A stretch of DNA of 41,204 bases from Candidatus Stoquefichus sp. (GTDB taxonomy: Bacteria; Bacillota_I; Bacilli_A; Erysipelotrichales; Coprobacillaceae). The notes beneath the pieces were generated by a model. It ran no database searches and was not told the DNA's origin. It saw only the letters and a program-made list of their open reading frames with translations. A program made the translations under genes and the position numbers. This document shows positions 17,385-25,319 of the stretch, in pieces. Positions within the stretch are counted from its first letter, which is position 1. Every line of letters starts with the position of its first letter. The stretch covers positions 1 to 41,204 of the forward strand of contig JAETUM010000047.1 of NCBI GenBank assembly GCA_021768625.1, read 5' to 3'.

Positions 17385-17792
17385 ATGATGAAGGAAGAAC
17401 TTCAATCGTTTATTTATATAGAGAAATTACTTGCTCAGATGTATAGAATGGCAGCACCATTAGCCACAATGCAGGAAGAAAGGAATACATTATTATCTTT
17501 TGCGAGTGATGCAGAGCAGAATGCTAATTTTTTAAATTATTTTTATAAACAAGAATTTGGGACAAATTTTGATCCAATGATTCCTGAAGGTATTATTAAT
17601 GGTAGCTTTAGAGATGTTTTAAGAGAGATACAAAGGCAGGAATTAACATCTTATCTTCAATTTAGAAAACAGCTTTATAGACAACAAGATTATGATTTTA
17701 GGCAAACAATGCAAGTTATAACTGATAAAAAGCTAGGACACATTTTAACTATTATGGCCATTATTTCGGATATGGATAATCAAGCTAATTAA
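17385..17792 (+). CDS. Ferritin-like helical protein
   Basis: A 135-residue all-helical protein with the pattern of the ferritin-like superfamily: an N-terminal helix (ELQSFIYIEKLLAQMYRMAA), a helix with DAEQNANFLNYFYKQEFG near residue 43, then RDVLREIQRQELTSYLQFRKQL and a last helix with DKKLGHILTIMAII. The metal motif ExxH appears as EQNA in the first half, so one His is replaced by Asn. The second half keeps a His in KKLGH. It may bind metal weakly or not at all. The ATG at 17385 is chosen over a GTG at 17379 because the AGAGG at 17374-17378 is spaced correctly for it. A bidirectional terminator follows. Confidence 0.65.
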   Translation: MMKEELQSFIYIEKLLAQMYRMAAPLATMQEERNTLLSFASDAEQNANFLNYFYKQEFGTNFDPMIPEGIINGSFRDVLREIQRQELTSYLQFRKQLYRQQDYDFRQTMQVITDKKLGHILTIMAIISDMDNQAN

Positions 17793-17800
17793 AATGAAAA

Positions 17801-17848
17801 GAAGATCTAATTATATTGATATTCATCAATAATTAAATCTTCTTTTTT
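17801..17848. terminator. Bidirectional terminator, ferritin-like gene / tRNA operon
   Basis: GAAGAT (17801-17806) and TAATTAT pair with ATAATTA and ATCTTC (ending at 17842), followed by six T residues on the plus strand. An A-rich flank (AAAATGAAAA) gives a T-rich tail on the minus strand, so it can also end the tRNA transcript. Confidence 0.8.
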
Positions 17849-17860
17849 ATATATATTAAA

Positions 17861-17936
17861 TGGTGACCTGTACGGGATTCGAACCCGTGAATGCATGCGT
17901 GAAAGGCATGTGAGTTAACCGTTTCTCCAACAGGCC
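17861..17936 (-). tRNA. tRNA-Glu (TTC)
   Basis: Minus-strand cloverleaf of 76 nt with encoded CCA. Acceptor GGCCTGT pairs with ACAGGTC. The anticodon stem CATGC/GCATG encloses the loop CTTTCAC with anticodon TTC. Last gene of the tRNA operon. Confidence 0.95.
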
Positions 17937-17944
17937 AAAAAAAA

Positions 17945-18020
17945 TGGCGCTTGAAGTAGGACTCGAACCTACGACCGATCGGTTAACAGCCGATTGCTCT
18001 ACCAACTGAGCTATTCAAGC
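17945..18020 (-). tRNA. tRNA-Asn (GTT)
   Basis: Minus-strand cloverleaf of 76 nt with encoded CCA. Acceptor GCTTGAA pairs with TTCAAGC. The anticodon stem ATCGG/CCGAT encloses CTGTTAA, anticodon GTT. Confidence 0.95.
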
Positions 18021-18029
18021 ACGGAATTT

Positions 18030-18103
18030 TGGAGCGGGTGATGGGAATCGAACCCACGTAGTCAGCTTGGAAGGCTGAAGTTCTACCATTGAACTACACC
18101 CGC
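18030..18103 (-). tRNA. tRNA-Gly (TCC)
   Basis: Minus-strand cloverleaf of 74 nt with encoded CCA. Acceptor GCGGGTG pairs with CACCCGC. The anticodon stem TCAGC/GCTGA encloses CTTCCAA, anticodon TCC. Confidence 0.95.
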
Positions 18104-18108
18104 AGAAA

Positions 18109-18197
18109 TGGTGCCCAGGGCCGGAGTCGAACCGGCACGGATTTTAAGGTCCGCAGGATTTTAAGTCCTGTGCGTCTACCAATTTCGCCACCTGGGC
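18109..18197 (-). tRNA. tRNA-Leu (TAA)
   Basis: Minus-strand class II tRNA of 89 nt with a long variable arm and encoded CCA. Acceptor GCCCAGG pairs with CCTGGGC. The anticodon stem CAGGA/TCCTG encloses CTTAAAA, anticodon TAA. Confidence 0.95.
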
Positions 18198-18211
18198 ATA
18201 TAGAGTTTTAT

Positions 18212-18287
18212 TGGTGACCCGCAGGCGACTCGAACGCCTGACCCTCTGATTAAAAGTCAGATGCTCTACCTGCTGAGCTAGCGGGTC
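18212..18287 (-). tRNA. tRNA-Lys (TTT)
   Basis: Minus-strand cloverleaf of 76 nt with encoded CCA. Acceptor GACCCGC pairs with GCGGGTC. The anticodon stem TCTGA/TCAGA encloses CTTTTAA, anticodon TTT. Confidence 0.95.
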
Positions 18288-18293
18288 AAAGAA

Positions 18294-18377
18294 TGGTGGG
18301 GAGGGGCGGATTCGAACCACCGAACCGAAAGGAACTGAGTTACAGTCAGCCGCGTTTAGCCACTTCGCTACCTCCCC
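18294..18377 (-). tRNA. tRNA-Tyr (GTA)
   Basis: Minus-strand class II tRNA of 84 nt with a long variable arm and encoded CCA. Acceptor GGGGAGG pairs with CCTCCCC. The anticodon loop CTGTAAC gives anticodon GTA. It is the first intact tRNA of the operon. Confidence 0.95.
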
Positions 18378-18382
18378 AATAA

Positions 18383-18412
18383 TGGTGCCGGCTAAAGGAC
18401 TTGAACCCCATG
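18383..18412 (-). pseudogene. 3' fragment of a tRNA (probably tRNA-Thr)
   Basis: The minus strand reads a T-arm-like GGGGTTCAAGTCC, an acceptor 3' strand AGCCGGC, discriminator A and CCA, then the intact tRNA-Tyr. The acceptor 5' strand, D arm and anticodon arm are missing; in their place is the operon promoter, whose predicted start (about 18413) falls at the edge of the fragment. The 3' end resembles Bacillus-type tRNA-Thr (ends in GCCGGCACCA), and Thr-Tyr is a common order in Firmicute tRNA operons. The T stem is weak. The identity is inference; the truncation is seen directly. Confidence 0.7.
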
Positions 18413-18419
18413 CTTATAT

Positions 18420-18448
18420 AATATACCAATTTTATGAGTTTTAGTCAA
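18420..18448 (-). promoter_or_regulatory. Promoter of the tRNA operon
   Basis: On the minus strand TTGACT (18448-18443) is separated by 17 bp from TATATT (18425-18420). Transcription would begin about 18413, right at the tRNA fragment, and continue through the six tRNAs. Confidence 0.75.
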
Positions 18449-18530
18449 TATGTTTAAAAAATTTTTTCACAAAAATTGAAAAAACTTAAAAATGATAATT
18501 AAAATTTGTAAAATATTCTAGTTATAGAAT

Positions 18531-18556
18531 AAAAAAATGGCCAATTAGCCATTTTT
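18531..18556 (-). terminator. Terminator of the aminotransferase gene
   Basis: On the minus strand a 9-bp stem (AAAAATGGC pairing with GCCATTTTT, 6-nt loop) runs from the stop codon to 18533 and ends in a run of T residues to 18531. Confidence 0.85.
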
Positions 18557-19832
18557 AAAGTTCAAGTAATTTTTTTGCACTTACTAATTTAACACAAAGT
18601 GCAAATAAATGAGCGGCTTGAGTTAATTCGTTCATTGCAGGATATGAAGGGGCGATTCTAATATTTGAGTCATGTGGATCTTGTCCATATGGATAAGTTG
18701 CTCCAGCATCAGTAAGAATAGCTCCTGCTTCTTTACAAGCTGCTACAATTTCTTTTGCACAACCATCTAAAGATTCAAAAGATATAAAATATCCACCTAA
18801 TGGTTTTGTCCAAGTTCCAATTTTAAGATCACCTAATTCTTTTTCTAAGATTTCTAATACGGCTTCAAATTTAGGGCGAAGAATATTAGCGTGTTTTGTC
18901 ATGTGATTCTTTAATCCATCAAGATTTTTAAAATATTCAACATGTCTTAATTGATTGATTTTATCATGTCCAATAGTTTGTACTGTCATATGTTTAAGAA
19001 TATCTTTTTTATTATTAATTGAGGTTGCTAGAGCTGCGACACCAGAACCTGGGAAAGTTACTTTTGAAGTTGAACAGAATTCAAAAACAATATCTTCATT
19101 ATTTGCTTTTTGACAAGCAGTTAAAATATTATCAACGTGATCTTGTTTATCATCATATAAATGGTGGATAAGATAAGCGTTATCCCAAAAAATTCTAAAA
19201 TCTTTTGCTGCTGGTTTTAAATGAGCAAAACGGTTAACTGTTTCTGATGAATATGTATAACCACTAGGATTAGAATATTGTGGTACACACCAAATCCCCT
19301 TTACGCTTTTATCATTATTTACATATTTTTCAACTATATCCATATTAGGGCCATCTTCATTTAATGGAACAGGAATCATCTTAATCCCAAAATGCTCTGT
19401 AATAGCAAAATGACGATCATATCCAGGAACAGGACATAAAAACTTTACTTCATCAAGTTTACACCATGGAGTTTCTCCTAAATAACCATGAGTATAACCA
19501 CGACTTACTTGATCAAACATAATATTTAAACTAGAATTTCCGTAAATAATTAAATGATCATTATCAGTATCTAACATTTCAGCAAATAAAGTTTTAGCTT
19601 CATCTATACCATCCAAAATACCATAATTACGATAATCCATCTTTTTCACAAGTTCACTTTGACTATTAATTACATCTAATAAATCCATTGATGCGTCTAA
19701 TTGATCAAAGTCAGGTTTACCTCTAGCCATATTTAAACTTAAGTTTTGTTTTTTGATTTTATCATAGTCTTTTTCTAAATCATTTAAAACTAATTTTAAT
19801 TCATCTTTATCCATTTCTACAAAAGCTTTCAT
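18555..19832 (-). CDS. Aminotransferase, class I, MocR-like subgroup (putative aspartate aminotransferase)
   Basis: A 425-residue PLP-dependent fold-type I aminotransferase. The N-terminus LSLNMARGKPDFDQLDASMDLL (near residue 32-53) and the PLP-Lys block STSKVTFPGSGVA near residue 250 match the separate subgroup often listed as Aminotran_MocR, in which aspartate aminotransferases are known. The YGNSSLNIMFDQ block near 99 holds the phosphate-binding loop, and the C-terminal GGYFISFESLDGCAKEI and RIAPSYP (Arg for the substrate carboxylate) follow. The second in-frame ATG (19832) is chosen since AAGGAG sits 9 nt before it and directly abuts the first. No MocR DNA-binding domain is present. It stands alone. 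Confidence 0.88.
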   Translation of the reverse strand: MKAFVEMDKDELKLVLNDLEKDYDKIKKQNLSLNMARGKPDFDQLDASMDLLDVINSQSELVKKMDYRNYGILDGIDEAKTLFAEMLDTDNDHLIIYGNSSLNIMFDQVSRGYTHGYLGETPWCKLDEVKFLCPVPGYDRHFAITEHFGIKMIPVPLNEDGPNMDIVEKYVNNDKSVKGIWCVPQYSNPSGYTYSSETVNRFAHLKPAAKDFRIFWDNAYLIHHLYDDKQDHVDNILTACQKANNEDIVFEFCSTSKVTFPGSGVAALATSINNKKDILKHMTVQTIGHDKINQLRHVEYFKNLDGLKNHMTKHANILRPKFEAVLEILEKELGDLKIGTWTKPLGGYFISFESLDGCAKEIVAACKEAGAILTDAGATYPYGQDPHDSNIRIAPSYPAMNELTQAAHLFALCVKLVSAKKLLEL

Positions 19833-19866
19833 ACTTTTCATCTCCTTATATCAAATATATGCAAAT

Positions 19867-19895
19867 ATTTTAACCTTTCACAAATTAAATTGCAA
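19867..19895 (-). promoter_or_regulatory. Promoter of the aminotransferase gene
   Basis: On the minus strand TTGCAA (19895-19890) and TAAAAT (19872-19867) are spaced by 17 bp, upstream of AAGGAG and the ATG at 19832. Confidence 0.6.
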
Positions 19896-19985
19896 TCTAT
19901 ATCTAAATAAAAATCGTAAAAAAGATATAATAGTGGTATAATATATATATATTTTAAAAAGTTATAAAAGTATAGGAGAAAAAAT

Positions 19986-20564
19986 ATGGATACAAATGCG
20001 TTTTTTAAATTAAGTTATGGACTTTATGTTATCACATCAAAAAGCAATGATAAGGAAAGTGGTTGTGTTATTAATGCTATGATGCAACTAACAGCTGAAT
20101 CACCACAAATAGCAATTGCAGTTAATAAGAATAATTATACAACAGAACTTATTCAAGAAAGTCAAGTTTTTAATGCTAGTGTATTAATGGATGATGTTTC
20201 AATGGATGTTATTAAAACATTTGGATTTCAATCAGGAAGAGATAATGATAAATTCAAAGATGGAAATTATGGAACTGATCAAAATGGATTAAAATATTTA
20301 AAAGATGCTTCAGCAACTTTTAGCTGTCAAGTCAAAAAGAGTATAGATGTAGGAACACATATCTTGTTTATTGCAAAAGTTATAGAAGCAAAGATTCTTA
20401 ATGAGGGAGAAGTACTTACATATGCTGCTTACCATGAAAAGAAAAAGGTAAAAAAAGGTTGGCGATGTACTGTATGTGGATTTATATATGAAGGAGAAAA
20501 TTTGCCAGAGGACTATATATGTCCAGTTTGTAAAGTTGATGCTTCACACTTTTCTAAAATATAA
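19986..20564 (+). CDS. High-molecular-weight rubredoxin (flavin reductase-like domain plus rubredoxin)
   Basis: A 192-residue fusion. Residues 1-150 form a flavin reductase/flavoredoxin-like FMN-binding domain (FFKLSYGLYVITSK and the NNYTTELI block). Residues 158-192 form a rubredoxin with the iron ligands Cys161, Cys164, Cys179 and Cys182 (CTVCG, then CPVC). Proteins of this build pass electrons from NADH, through FMN and the iron, to flavodiiron proteins that remove O2, H2O2 or NO in anaerobes. No flavodiiron protein is nearby. TAGGAG lies 7-12 nt before the ATG, and TATAAT boxes at 19926 and 19937 lie upstream, but without a clear -35. Confidence 0.9.
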   Translation: MDTNAFFKLSYGLYVITSKSNDKESGCVINAMMQLTAESPQIAIAVNKNNYTTELIQESQVFNASVLMDDVSMDVIKTFGFQSGRDNDKFKDGNYGTDQNGLKYLKDASATFSCQVKKSIDVGTHILFIAKVIEAKILNEGEVLTYAAYHEKKKVKKGWRCTVCGFIYEGENLPEDYICPVCKVDASHFSKI

Positions 20565-20571
20565 ATAAATT

Positions 20572-20607
20572 AAAAAAATGTATATATGATGAAATATATA
20601 CATTTTT
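20572..20607. terminator. Bidirectional terminator, rubredoxin gene / rpoN
   Basis: A perfect 14-bp stem (20574-20587 with 20594-20607, 6-nt loop) has an A run on its left and a T run on its right, so it can end both convergent transcripts. Confidence 0.85.
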
Positions 20608-20627
20608 AATGTAAAAGAATTTTATTG

Positions 20628-21848
20628 TCAATTATCATATAATTGTTTTCTTTTAAAAGAATTAGGAATATTTGCTTCCTCTCTATATTTTGCTATTGTT
20701 CTTCTTGATATTTGAAATCCTTCCCTTTTTAATAAAAGAAATAATTCATAATCACTATAAGGAGCTTTTTTATTTTCATATATAATTATATTTTTAAGCA
20801 TATTTATTATATTTTTGTTTTTTTCTAACAGAGTTGGTTTTCGAAACAAGTCTTTAATAGAGAATATTTTATCCTGAAATAAATAATATTTATGAGAAAC
20901 ACATCGACTTACAGTAGATATATTAATACCTAAATTTATGGCAATATCTTGCATTTGACATACTTTTAAAGGCGAACCAAATAGGAAATGATGTTCTTGT
21001 ATTTTAATAATTTCATTCATTACAAAAAGTAAAGTTTTATTTCTTTTAGTAATATCTTCCATAAGAATAGAAGCATGATGAAAATAGTCTTTTAATATAG
21101 GATCTTGTGAAATTTGAAAAGAAAAATCTTTTAAAGTTTCTCTGGCAATATCTACAGAACGAACTTGAATTTTACCATCATGAATACTAATTTCTAAATC
21201 AGGAATAATAAGTTCTTCAGTTGTTGAATTATATTGAGCAGCAGGAAAAGGAGATTGTTCACGTATAACATCTATAGCATCATAGATTTCATCAATTGTT
21301 GTGTGATATTTTTTAGCTAAAGATGAATAATCTTGATTTAAAAGTGCATTTTGATCGTTTAAAAGAATTTGTAAAGCAAAAGTTTGAAAATCTTGTTCTA
21401 ATTGAATACAAATACTGTCTAATGAATTTTTAGCAAATACACCCGTAGGTTCTAGTTTTTGTAGTTCATGTAGTATATGTTGCCATTGATTGTTATTGAT
21501 ATGTAGTTGTTTACAATATTCTTTATCACTAAGAGTTAAGAAACCATTATCATCTAAAGATTCAATAATAAAATGTGCATGGGCTTGATCAACATCTAAT
21601 GAAACAACATGTAATTGAAAAAGTAAATCTGTAATTAGTGAATTATCCTGTTTATACAATTCTTGATGGACTTTAGGGTAAGAATAATATGGATTCCAAT
21701 GATATTCAAAATAACCTTTAGTAATTTTTTTTAATCGACTCATAAGTTCTGTATTATTCATCTTTAAAATTTCTAAAGATTGTTCTCTATCATAATTAAA
21801 ATTTTGTTTTTGTTTAATAGTTGGCACAATTAATTGCTCGTTTTTCAT
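20628..21848 (-). CDS. rpoN: RNA polymerase sigma-54 factor
   Basis: A 406-residue sigma-54, slightly shorter than usual. The C-terminal RpoN box appears as SRRTIAKYREEANIP near residue 382-396 (usual ARRTVAKYRE), which contacts the -24 element. The HTH region (MQDIAINLGINISTVSRCVSHKYY, near 300) lies before it. The N-terminal Region I (REQSLEILKMNNTELMSRLKKI) is only a weak version of the usual Gln/Leu-rich activator-contact region. In this window it is divergent from a sigma-54-dependent activator, with a mannose-type PTS downstream of that activator, so it likely serves that pathway. The ATG at 21848 is the first codon with a following Region I; its ribosome binding site is weak. Confidence 0.93.
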   Translation of the reverse strand: MKNEQLIVPTIKQKQNFNYDREQSLEILKMNNTELMSRLKKITKGYFEYHWNPYYSYPKVHQELYKQDNSLITDLLFQLHVVSLDVDQAHAHFIIESLDDNGFLTLSDKEYCKQLHINNNQWQHILHELQKLEPTGVFAKNSLDSICIQLEQDFQTFALQILLNDQNALLNQDYSSLAKKYHTTIDEIYDAIDVIREQSPFPAAQYNSTTEELIIPDLEISIHDGKIQVRSVDIARETLKDFSFQISQDPILKDYFHHASILMEDITKRNKTLLFVMNEIIKIQEHHFLFGSPLKVCQMQDIAINLGINISTVSRCVSHKYYLFQDKIFSIKDLFRKPTLLEKNKNIINMLKNIIIYENKKAPYSDYELFLLLKREGFQISRRTIAKYREEANIPNSFKRKQLYDN

Positions 21849-21891
21849 TATAGAACACTCCCATTATTACAAATTTTGTAGCTTGTAAAAA

Positions 21892-21935
21892 AGTAGAATT
21901 TATATATACTAAAATTATAATAACAAAATTCTACT
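21892..21935. promoter_or_regulatory. Inverted repeat between rpoN and the levR-like gene
   Basis: A perfect 10-bp inverted repeat, AGTAGAATTT (21892-21901) and AAATTCTACT (21926-21935), is separated by 24 bp. A TATAAT at 21915-21920 lies between the arms. It is placed to act as an operator for both divergent genes or as two half-sites for a dimer of dimers. Confidence 0.5.
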
Positions 21936-21976
21936 AAAATACAATAGGAGAGATAATAAAAGAAAGAGAGGATTTT

Positions 21977-24763
21977 ATGGAAAAACAATTGATTTTATAT
22001 ATGAAACTTAAAACTCAACAAATCGATTTTAAAGATATATCTTTCTTTTCCTCAAATGCAATTGCTTTAGATATGGAAAAGAATAGAGTACAAATATCTA
22101 GAGAATTAAATAATTTAGTTAGAGAAGATATACTTATAAAAACGAATACAAGACCCGTTTATTTTTTTCATCGCCAAACTTTAGAAGAACAATTTCATGT
22201 TCATTTATCAAAAAATGTTTTTGATAGTATTGAAGAGCTTTTACAAGAAATTAAACCCAATACAATTCATCATATCTTTTCTCAACTTATTGGTTATAAT
22301 GGATCATTAAATCTATGCATAAATCAATGTATAGCAGCAATTAACTATCCTGGCAATGGACTTCCTATATTATTACAAGGGGCATCAGGGACTGGTAAAA
22401 GTTACATTGCTCAATTAATTTACCAATATGCAAATGCTACTGAAAAGATAAAAGGGAAATTTATTACTATTAATTGTGCAGAATATAGTAATAATCCAGA
22501 GCTTTTTTTAACAAATGTATTTGGATATAAAAAAGGTGCATATACAGGTGCTGATAGAGATCAAAATGGGATTTTATATCAAGCTAATCAAGGTGTTTTA
22601 TTCTTAGATGAGGTACATGGACTTTTACCAGAATGTCAAGAAAAAATATTTCAATTTATGGATAGTGGAATGTATCATAGGGTGGGTGATAATGAAAATT
22701 GGTATCATTCAAATGTTCAAATTATTATGGCTACTACAGAAAATCCAAATGATGTCCTATTAAAAACACTTTTACGACGTATCCCTCTTATCGTTCAAAT
22801 TCCAAATTTAAGTGAAAGACCATTACAAGAAAGAAAAGAGTTGATTCGCTATTTATTTAGTAAGGAAGAGGAATATATTCATCGAAAAATAGAAATTTCT
22901 AGAATGGTATATCATGTATTGCAATCAGTTTTTTTTCAGGGAAATATAGGTAAAATAAAAAATATAATTAAAACAACAGTTGCAAATGCCTTATTAAAAA
23001 ATATGACAATTGATGTTGTATATATTCATATAAGAGATTTTCCACCTGATTTATTAAAAAGTATTTCTACACAAGGAATTAATCTTTTAGATGATAAAAA
23101 GATGTTAAAAATTGAAACACTATTAACTTCTCATCATATCGAACAACATTTCTATCGTTTTAATAAAGATGTTGTTAATTATTTAAATAAAAATAATAAA
23201 AGCTTTCTTAATGAGACAGAAGAACAATTTATTTATGATAAAGTTAAAATATATATAGATTATTTATTTTATGATAATAAAAAAAATACGATTTATGATA
23301 ATGATATGAGTTTAGGATTTATTGAGCAAGCCTTGAGTATGATAGAAAAGAAGTATTTCATTAAACATTTTTCAAATAATGAAATGGAAATTATTTATCG
23401 CTTTATCTCAAATTTTTCAGGTCTAGAGAATGTAGATAGTATAGGATTAACTATAGCAGAAATACATTCAGCGATGCAGGTAGTAAAGGGAGTACAAAAT
23501 TTTCAATTAGATAAAAATATTATAAAAGATTTTATTGATTTGATTAAGGATACATTTCTTATTCCACATATTGAAATCTTTGAACTGGATTTAATGATTC
23601 TATTTATATACTTGCTTAAAGATTATGATAACCTTCCAGCAACAGGTTTGATTATTGCACATGGATATTCTATTGCTAGTGAAATGGCAAAAGTTTCCAA
23701 TCAACTCTTACAAAGACATATATTTGATGCTATTGATATGCCAATTAATAGTAATTTTGAAGATATTGTAGAAGAATTAAAAAGATATTTAGATAGTTTG
23801 CCTAAACGTATTCAAGATGTTATTGTTTTAGTTGATATGGGTTCATTGGAAATTGTACATGAGAGTTTAAAAAATTATTCTTTTAATATTGGTATTATTA
23901 ATAATGTTACAACAAGAATGAGTTTAGAGGTAGGAAATAAACTTATTCAAAACGAAGACATTAAACAAATTCTAGAACAAACAAGTGCTCAAAATATTAG
24001 CTACTTTACACTTATACGTAAACAAAATAAGCCTGATTTAATCTTGACAGTATGTGAGACAGGGATTGGAATGGCAAATATGATTGTAGATTTAGTAAAA
24101 AGAAGTTTTCCTAAAGATGTCAATATCCTTGTTATTCCTTATGATTATCATAGTTTGTTGTATGAAGGTAAAAAACTCCCAATCTTTGAAAATTATCATG
24201 TATGTTTTATATTGGGAACACAAAATCCGCAAATAGACAATATTCCATTCTTATCTATATATGATATTATGGATGGAAGAAATAAGCGTTACATTGAGGA
24301 ATTAATGAGAGGACATTTAAGTGGTATACAAATAGAAAGTTTTTGTAGAGAGATATTAAAGAATTTTTCTATTGAAAATTTAAAGAATTATTTAAATATT
24401 ATTTCTCCTAAAAAAATAATTACATACATTGAAAAAATCACAGATAATATTCAAAGAATGTTAGAAATAGAATTTAATCCCAACTTACTTTGTTGTCTTT
24501 ATATACATATAGCATGTATGATTGAAAGAGTTCTTCTTCATGAGGAGATTGATAGTTTTGAGGGTGTAGATATATTTATATATAAGCATGAGGATTTTTA
24601 TATAAAAATAAAATCAGCATTTAATGAAATTGAACAAGTGTATGGTCTTAGTATACCAGATCAAGAAATTGCATATTTATATGAATATATATATTCTCAA
24701 AAGGATGGTAGTGTAACAGAAGATAAAAATAGTGTAATAGATAATCATTATTTTTTAGATTAA
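21977..24763 (+). CDS. LevR-type sigma-54-dependent PTS regulator
   Basis: A 928-residue multidomain activator of sigma-54 promoters. An HTH region (30-60) is followed by an AAA+ domain with Walker A GASGTGKS (135-142), the sigma-54 contact loop GAYTGA (187-192) and Walker B LFLDEVH (208-214). Next come PRD1 (around 440-540) with a degenerate His site, an EIIA-Man-like domain with His562 in IIAHGYSIA, an EIIB-Gat-like domain with Cys693 in CETGIG, and PRD2 with His844 in YIHIACMIERVL. Phosphorylation of these residues by HPr and the cognate EIIB would tune activity. It lies immediately upstream of a mannose-family PTS operon, which is its probable target, and next to rpoN. AGAGAGG precedes the ATG. 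Confidence 0.92.
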   Translation: MEKQLILYMKLKTQQIDFKDISFFSSNAIALDMEKNRVQISRELNNLVREDILIKTNTRPVYFFHRQTLEEQFHVHLSKNVFDSIEELLQEIKPNTIHHIFSQLIGYNGSLNLCINQCIAAINYPGNGLPILLQGASGTGKSYIAQLIYQYANATEKIKGKFITINCAEYSNNPELFLTNVFGYKKGAYTGADRDQNGILYQANQGVLFLDEVHGLLPECQEKIFQFMDSGMYHRVGDNENWYHSNVQIIMATTENPNDVLLKTLLRRIPLIVQIPNLSERPLQERKELIRYLFSKEEEYIHRKIEISRMVYHVLQSVFFQGNIGKIKNIIKTTVANALLKNMTIDVVYIHIRDFPPDLLKSISTQGINLLDDKKMLKIETLLTSHHIEQHFYRFNKDVVNYLNKNNKSFLNETEEQFIYDKVKIYIDYLFYDNKKNTIYDNDMSLGFIEQALSMIEKKYFIKHFSNNEMEIIYRFISNFSGLENVDSIGLTIAEIHSAMQVVKGVQNFQLDKNIIKDFIDLIKDTFLIPHIEIFELDLMILFIYLLKDYDNLPATGLIIAHGYSIASEMAKVSNQLLQRHIFDAIDMPINSNFEDIVEELKRYLDSLPKRIQDVIVLVDMGSLEIVHESLKNYSFNIGIINNVTTRMSLEVGNKLIQNEDIKQILEQTSAQNISYFTLIRKQNKPDLILTVCETGIGMANMIVDLVKRSFPKDVNILVIPYDYHSLLYEGKKLPIFENYHVCFILGTQNPQIDNIPFLSIYDIMDGRNKRYIEELMRGHLSGIQIESFCREILKNFSIENLKNYLNIISPKKIITYIEKITDNIQRMLEIEFNPNLLCCLYIHIACMIERVLLHEEIDSFEGVDIFIYKHEDFYIKIKSAFNEIEQVYGLSIPDQEIAYLYEYIYSQKDGSVTEDKNSVIDNHYFLD

Positions 24764-24770
24764 AAAATAT

Positions 24771-24807
24771 AAAAGGGATAATACGAAAATAAGTATTATC
24801 CCTTTTT
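24771..24807 (+). terminator. Terminator of the levR-like gene
   Basis: A perfect 13-bp stem (24772-24784 with 24793-24805, 8-nt loop) followed by T residues to 24807. It separates the regulator from the PTS operon. Confidence 0.9.
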
Positions 24808-24833
24808 GTTATATAAAAACAAATAAATTAAGT

Positions 24834-24850
24834 TGGCACATTTAATTGCT
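24834..24850 (+). promoter_or_regulatory. Candidate sigma-54 promoter of the PTS operon
   Basis: TTGGCAC at 24833-24839 matches the -24 element and TTGCT at 24846-24850 matches the -12 element. The GG and GC are 11 nt apart (24835-24836 and 24848-24849), one more than the usual 10. It lies 35 nt upstream of the EIIA start codon, downstream of a terminator and beside rpoN and its activator, so the context strongly supports a sigma-54 promoter despite the spacing. Confidence 0.6.
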
Positions 24851-24884
24851 ATGTATAAAGTGAAGAAAGAAAGGAGGATTAAAT

Positions 24885-25319
24885 ATGAGACAATTCATTA
24901 TTGCATCACATGGAGAGCTAGCATCAGGGATAGTAAGTGCAGCAAAAATGATTATTGGCGATGTTACAAGAGTGAAAAGTTGTAATTTAAGTGATTATGA
25001 AACAGTTTATGATTTATATGAAAACGTAAAATCATGTATAGTAGCAAATCCAGAAATAGAATATGTCTTAATGACTGATTTATTAGGTGGAAGTGTAAAT
25101 AATTTACTTATGCAGTTATGTGAATATAAAAATGTCTTTATTGTTACAGGTATGAACTTAGGACTTTTATTAGAATTGTATTTATCAAGTGAAAATGAAC
25201 AAACTAAAATTGCAGCTTTAAAAGCAATTGAATCATCAAAGAATAATATTCGTTTATTTGCTTACCCAATTAGTGATTATGTTGAGCAAAGTGAACAAAA
25301 GGAGGTGAATCTGTGGTAG
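24885..25319 (+). CDS. PTS EIIA, mannose/fructose/sorbose family
   Basis: A 144-residue EIIA of the mannose class. The phosphorylation site is His9 in FIIASHGELASG, and the hydrophobic fold with TDLLGGS near residue 66 is typical. It receives phosphate from HPr and hands it to EIIB. AAAGGAGG precedes the ATG. It is the first gene of the operon and follows the candidate sigma-54 promoter. The end overlaps the EIIB start by 7 nt (25313-25319), so the two are coupled. Sugar specificity cannot be read from EIIA. Confidence 0.93.
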   Translation: MRQFIIASHGELASGIVSAAKMIIGDVTRVKSCNLSDYETVYDLYENVKSCIVANPEIEYVLMTDLLGGSVNNLLMQLCEYKNVFIVTGMNLGLLLELYLSSENEQTKIAALKAIESSKNNIRLFAYPISDYVEQSEQKEVNLW

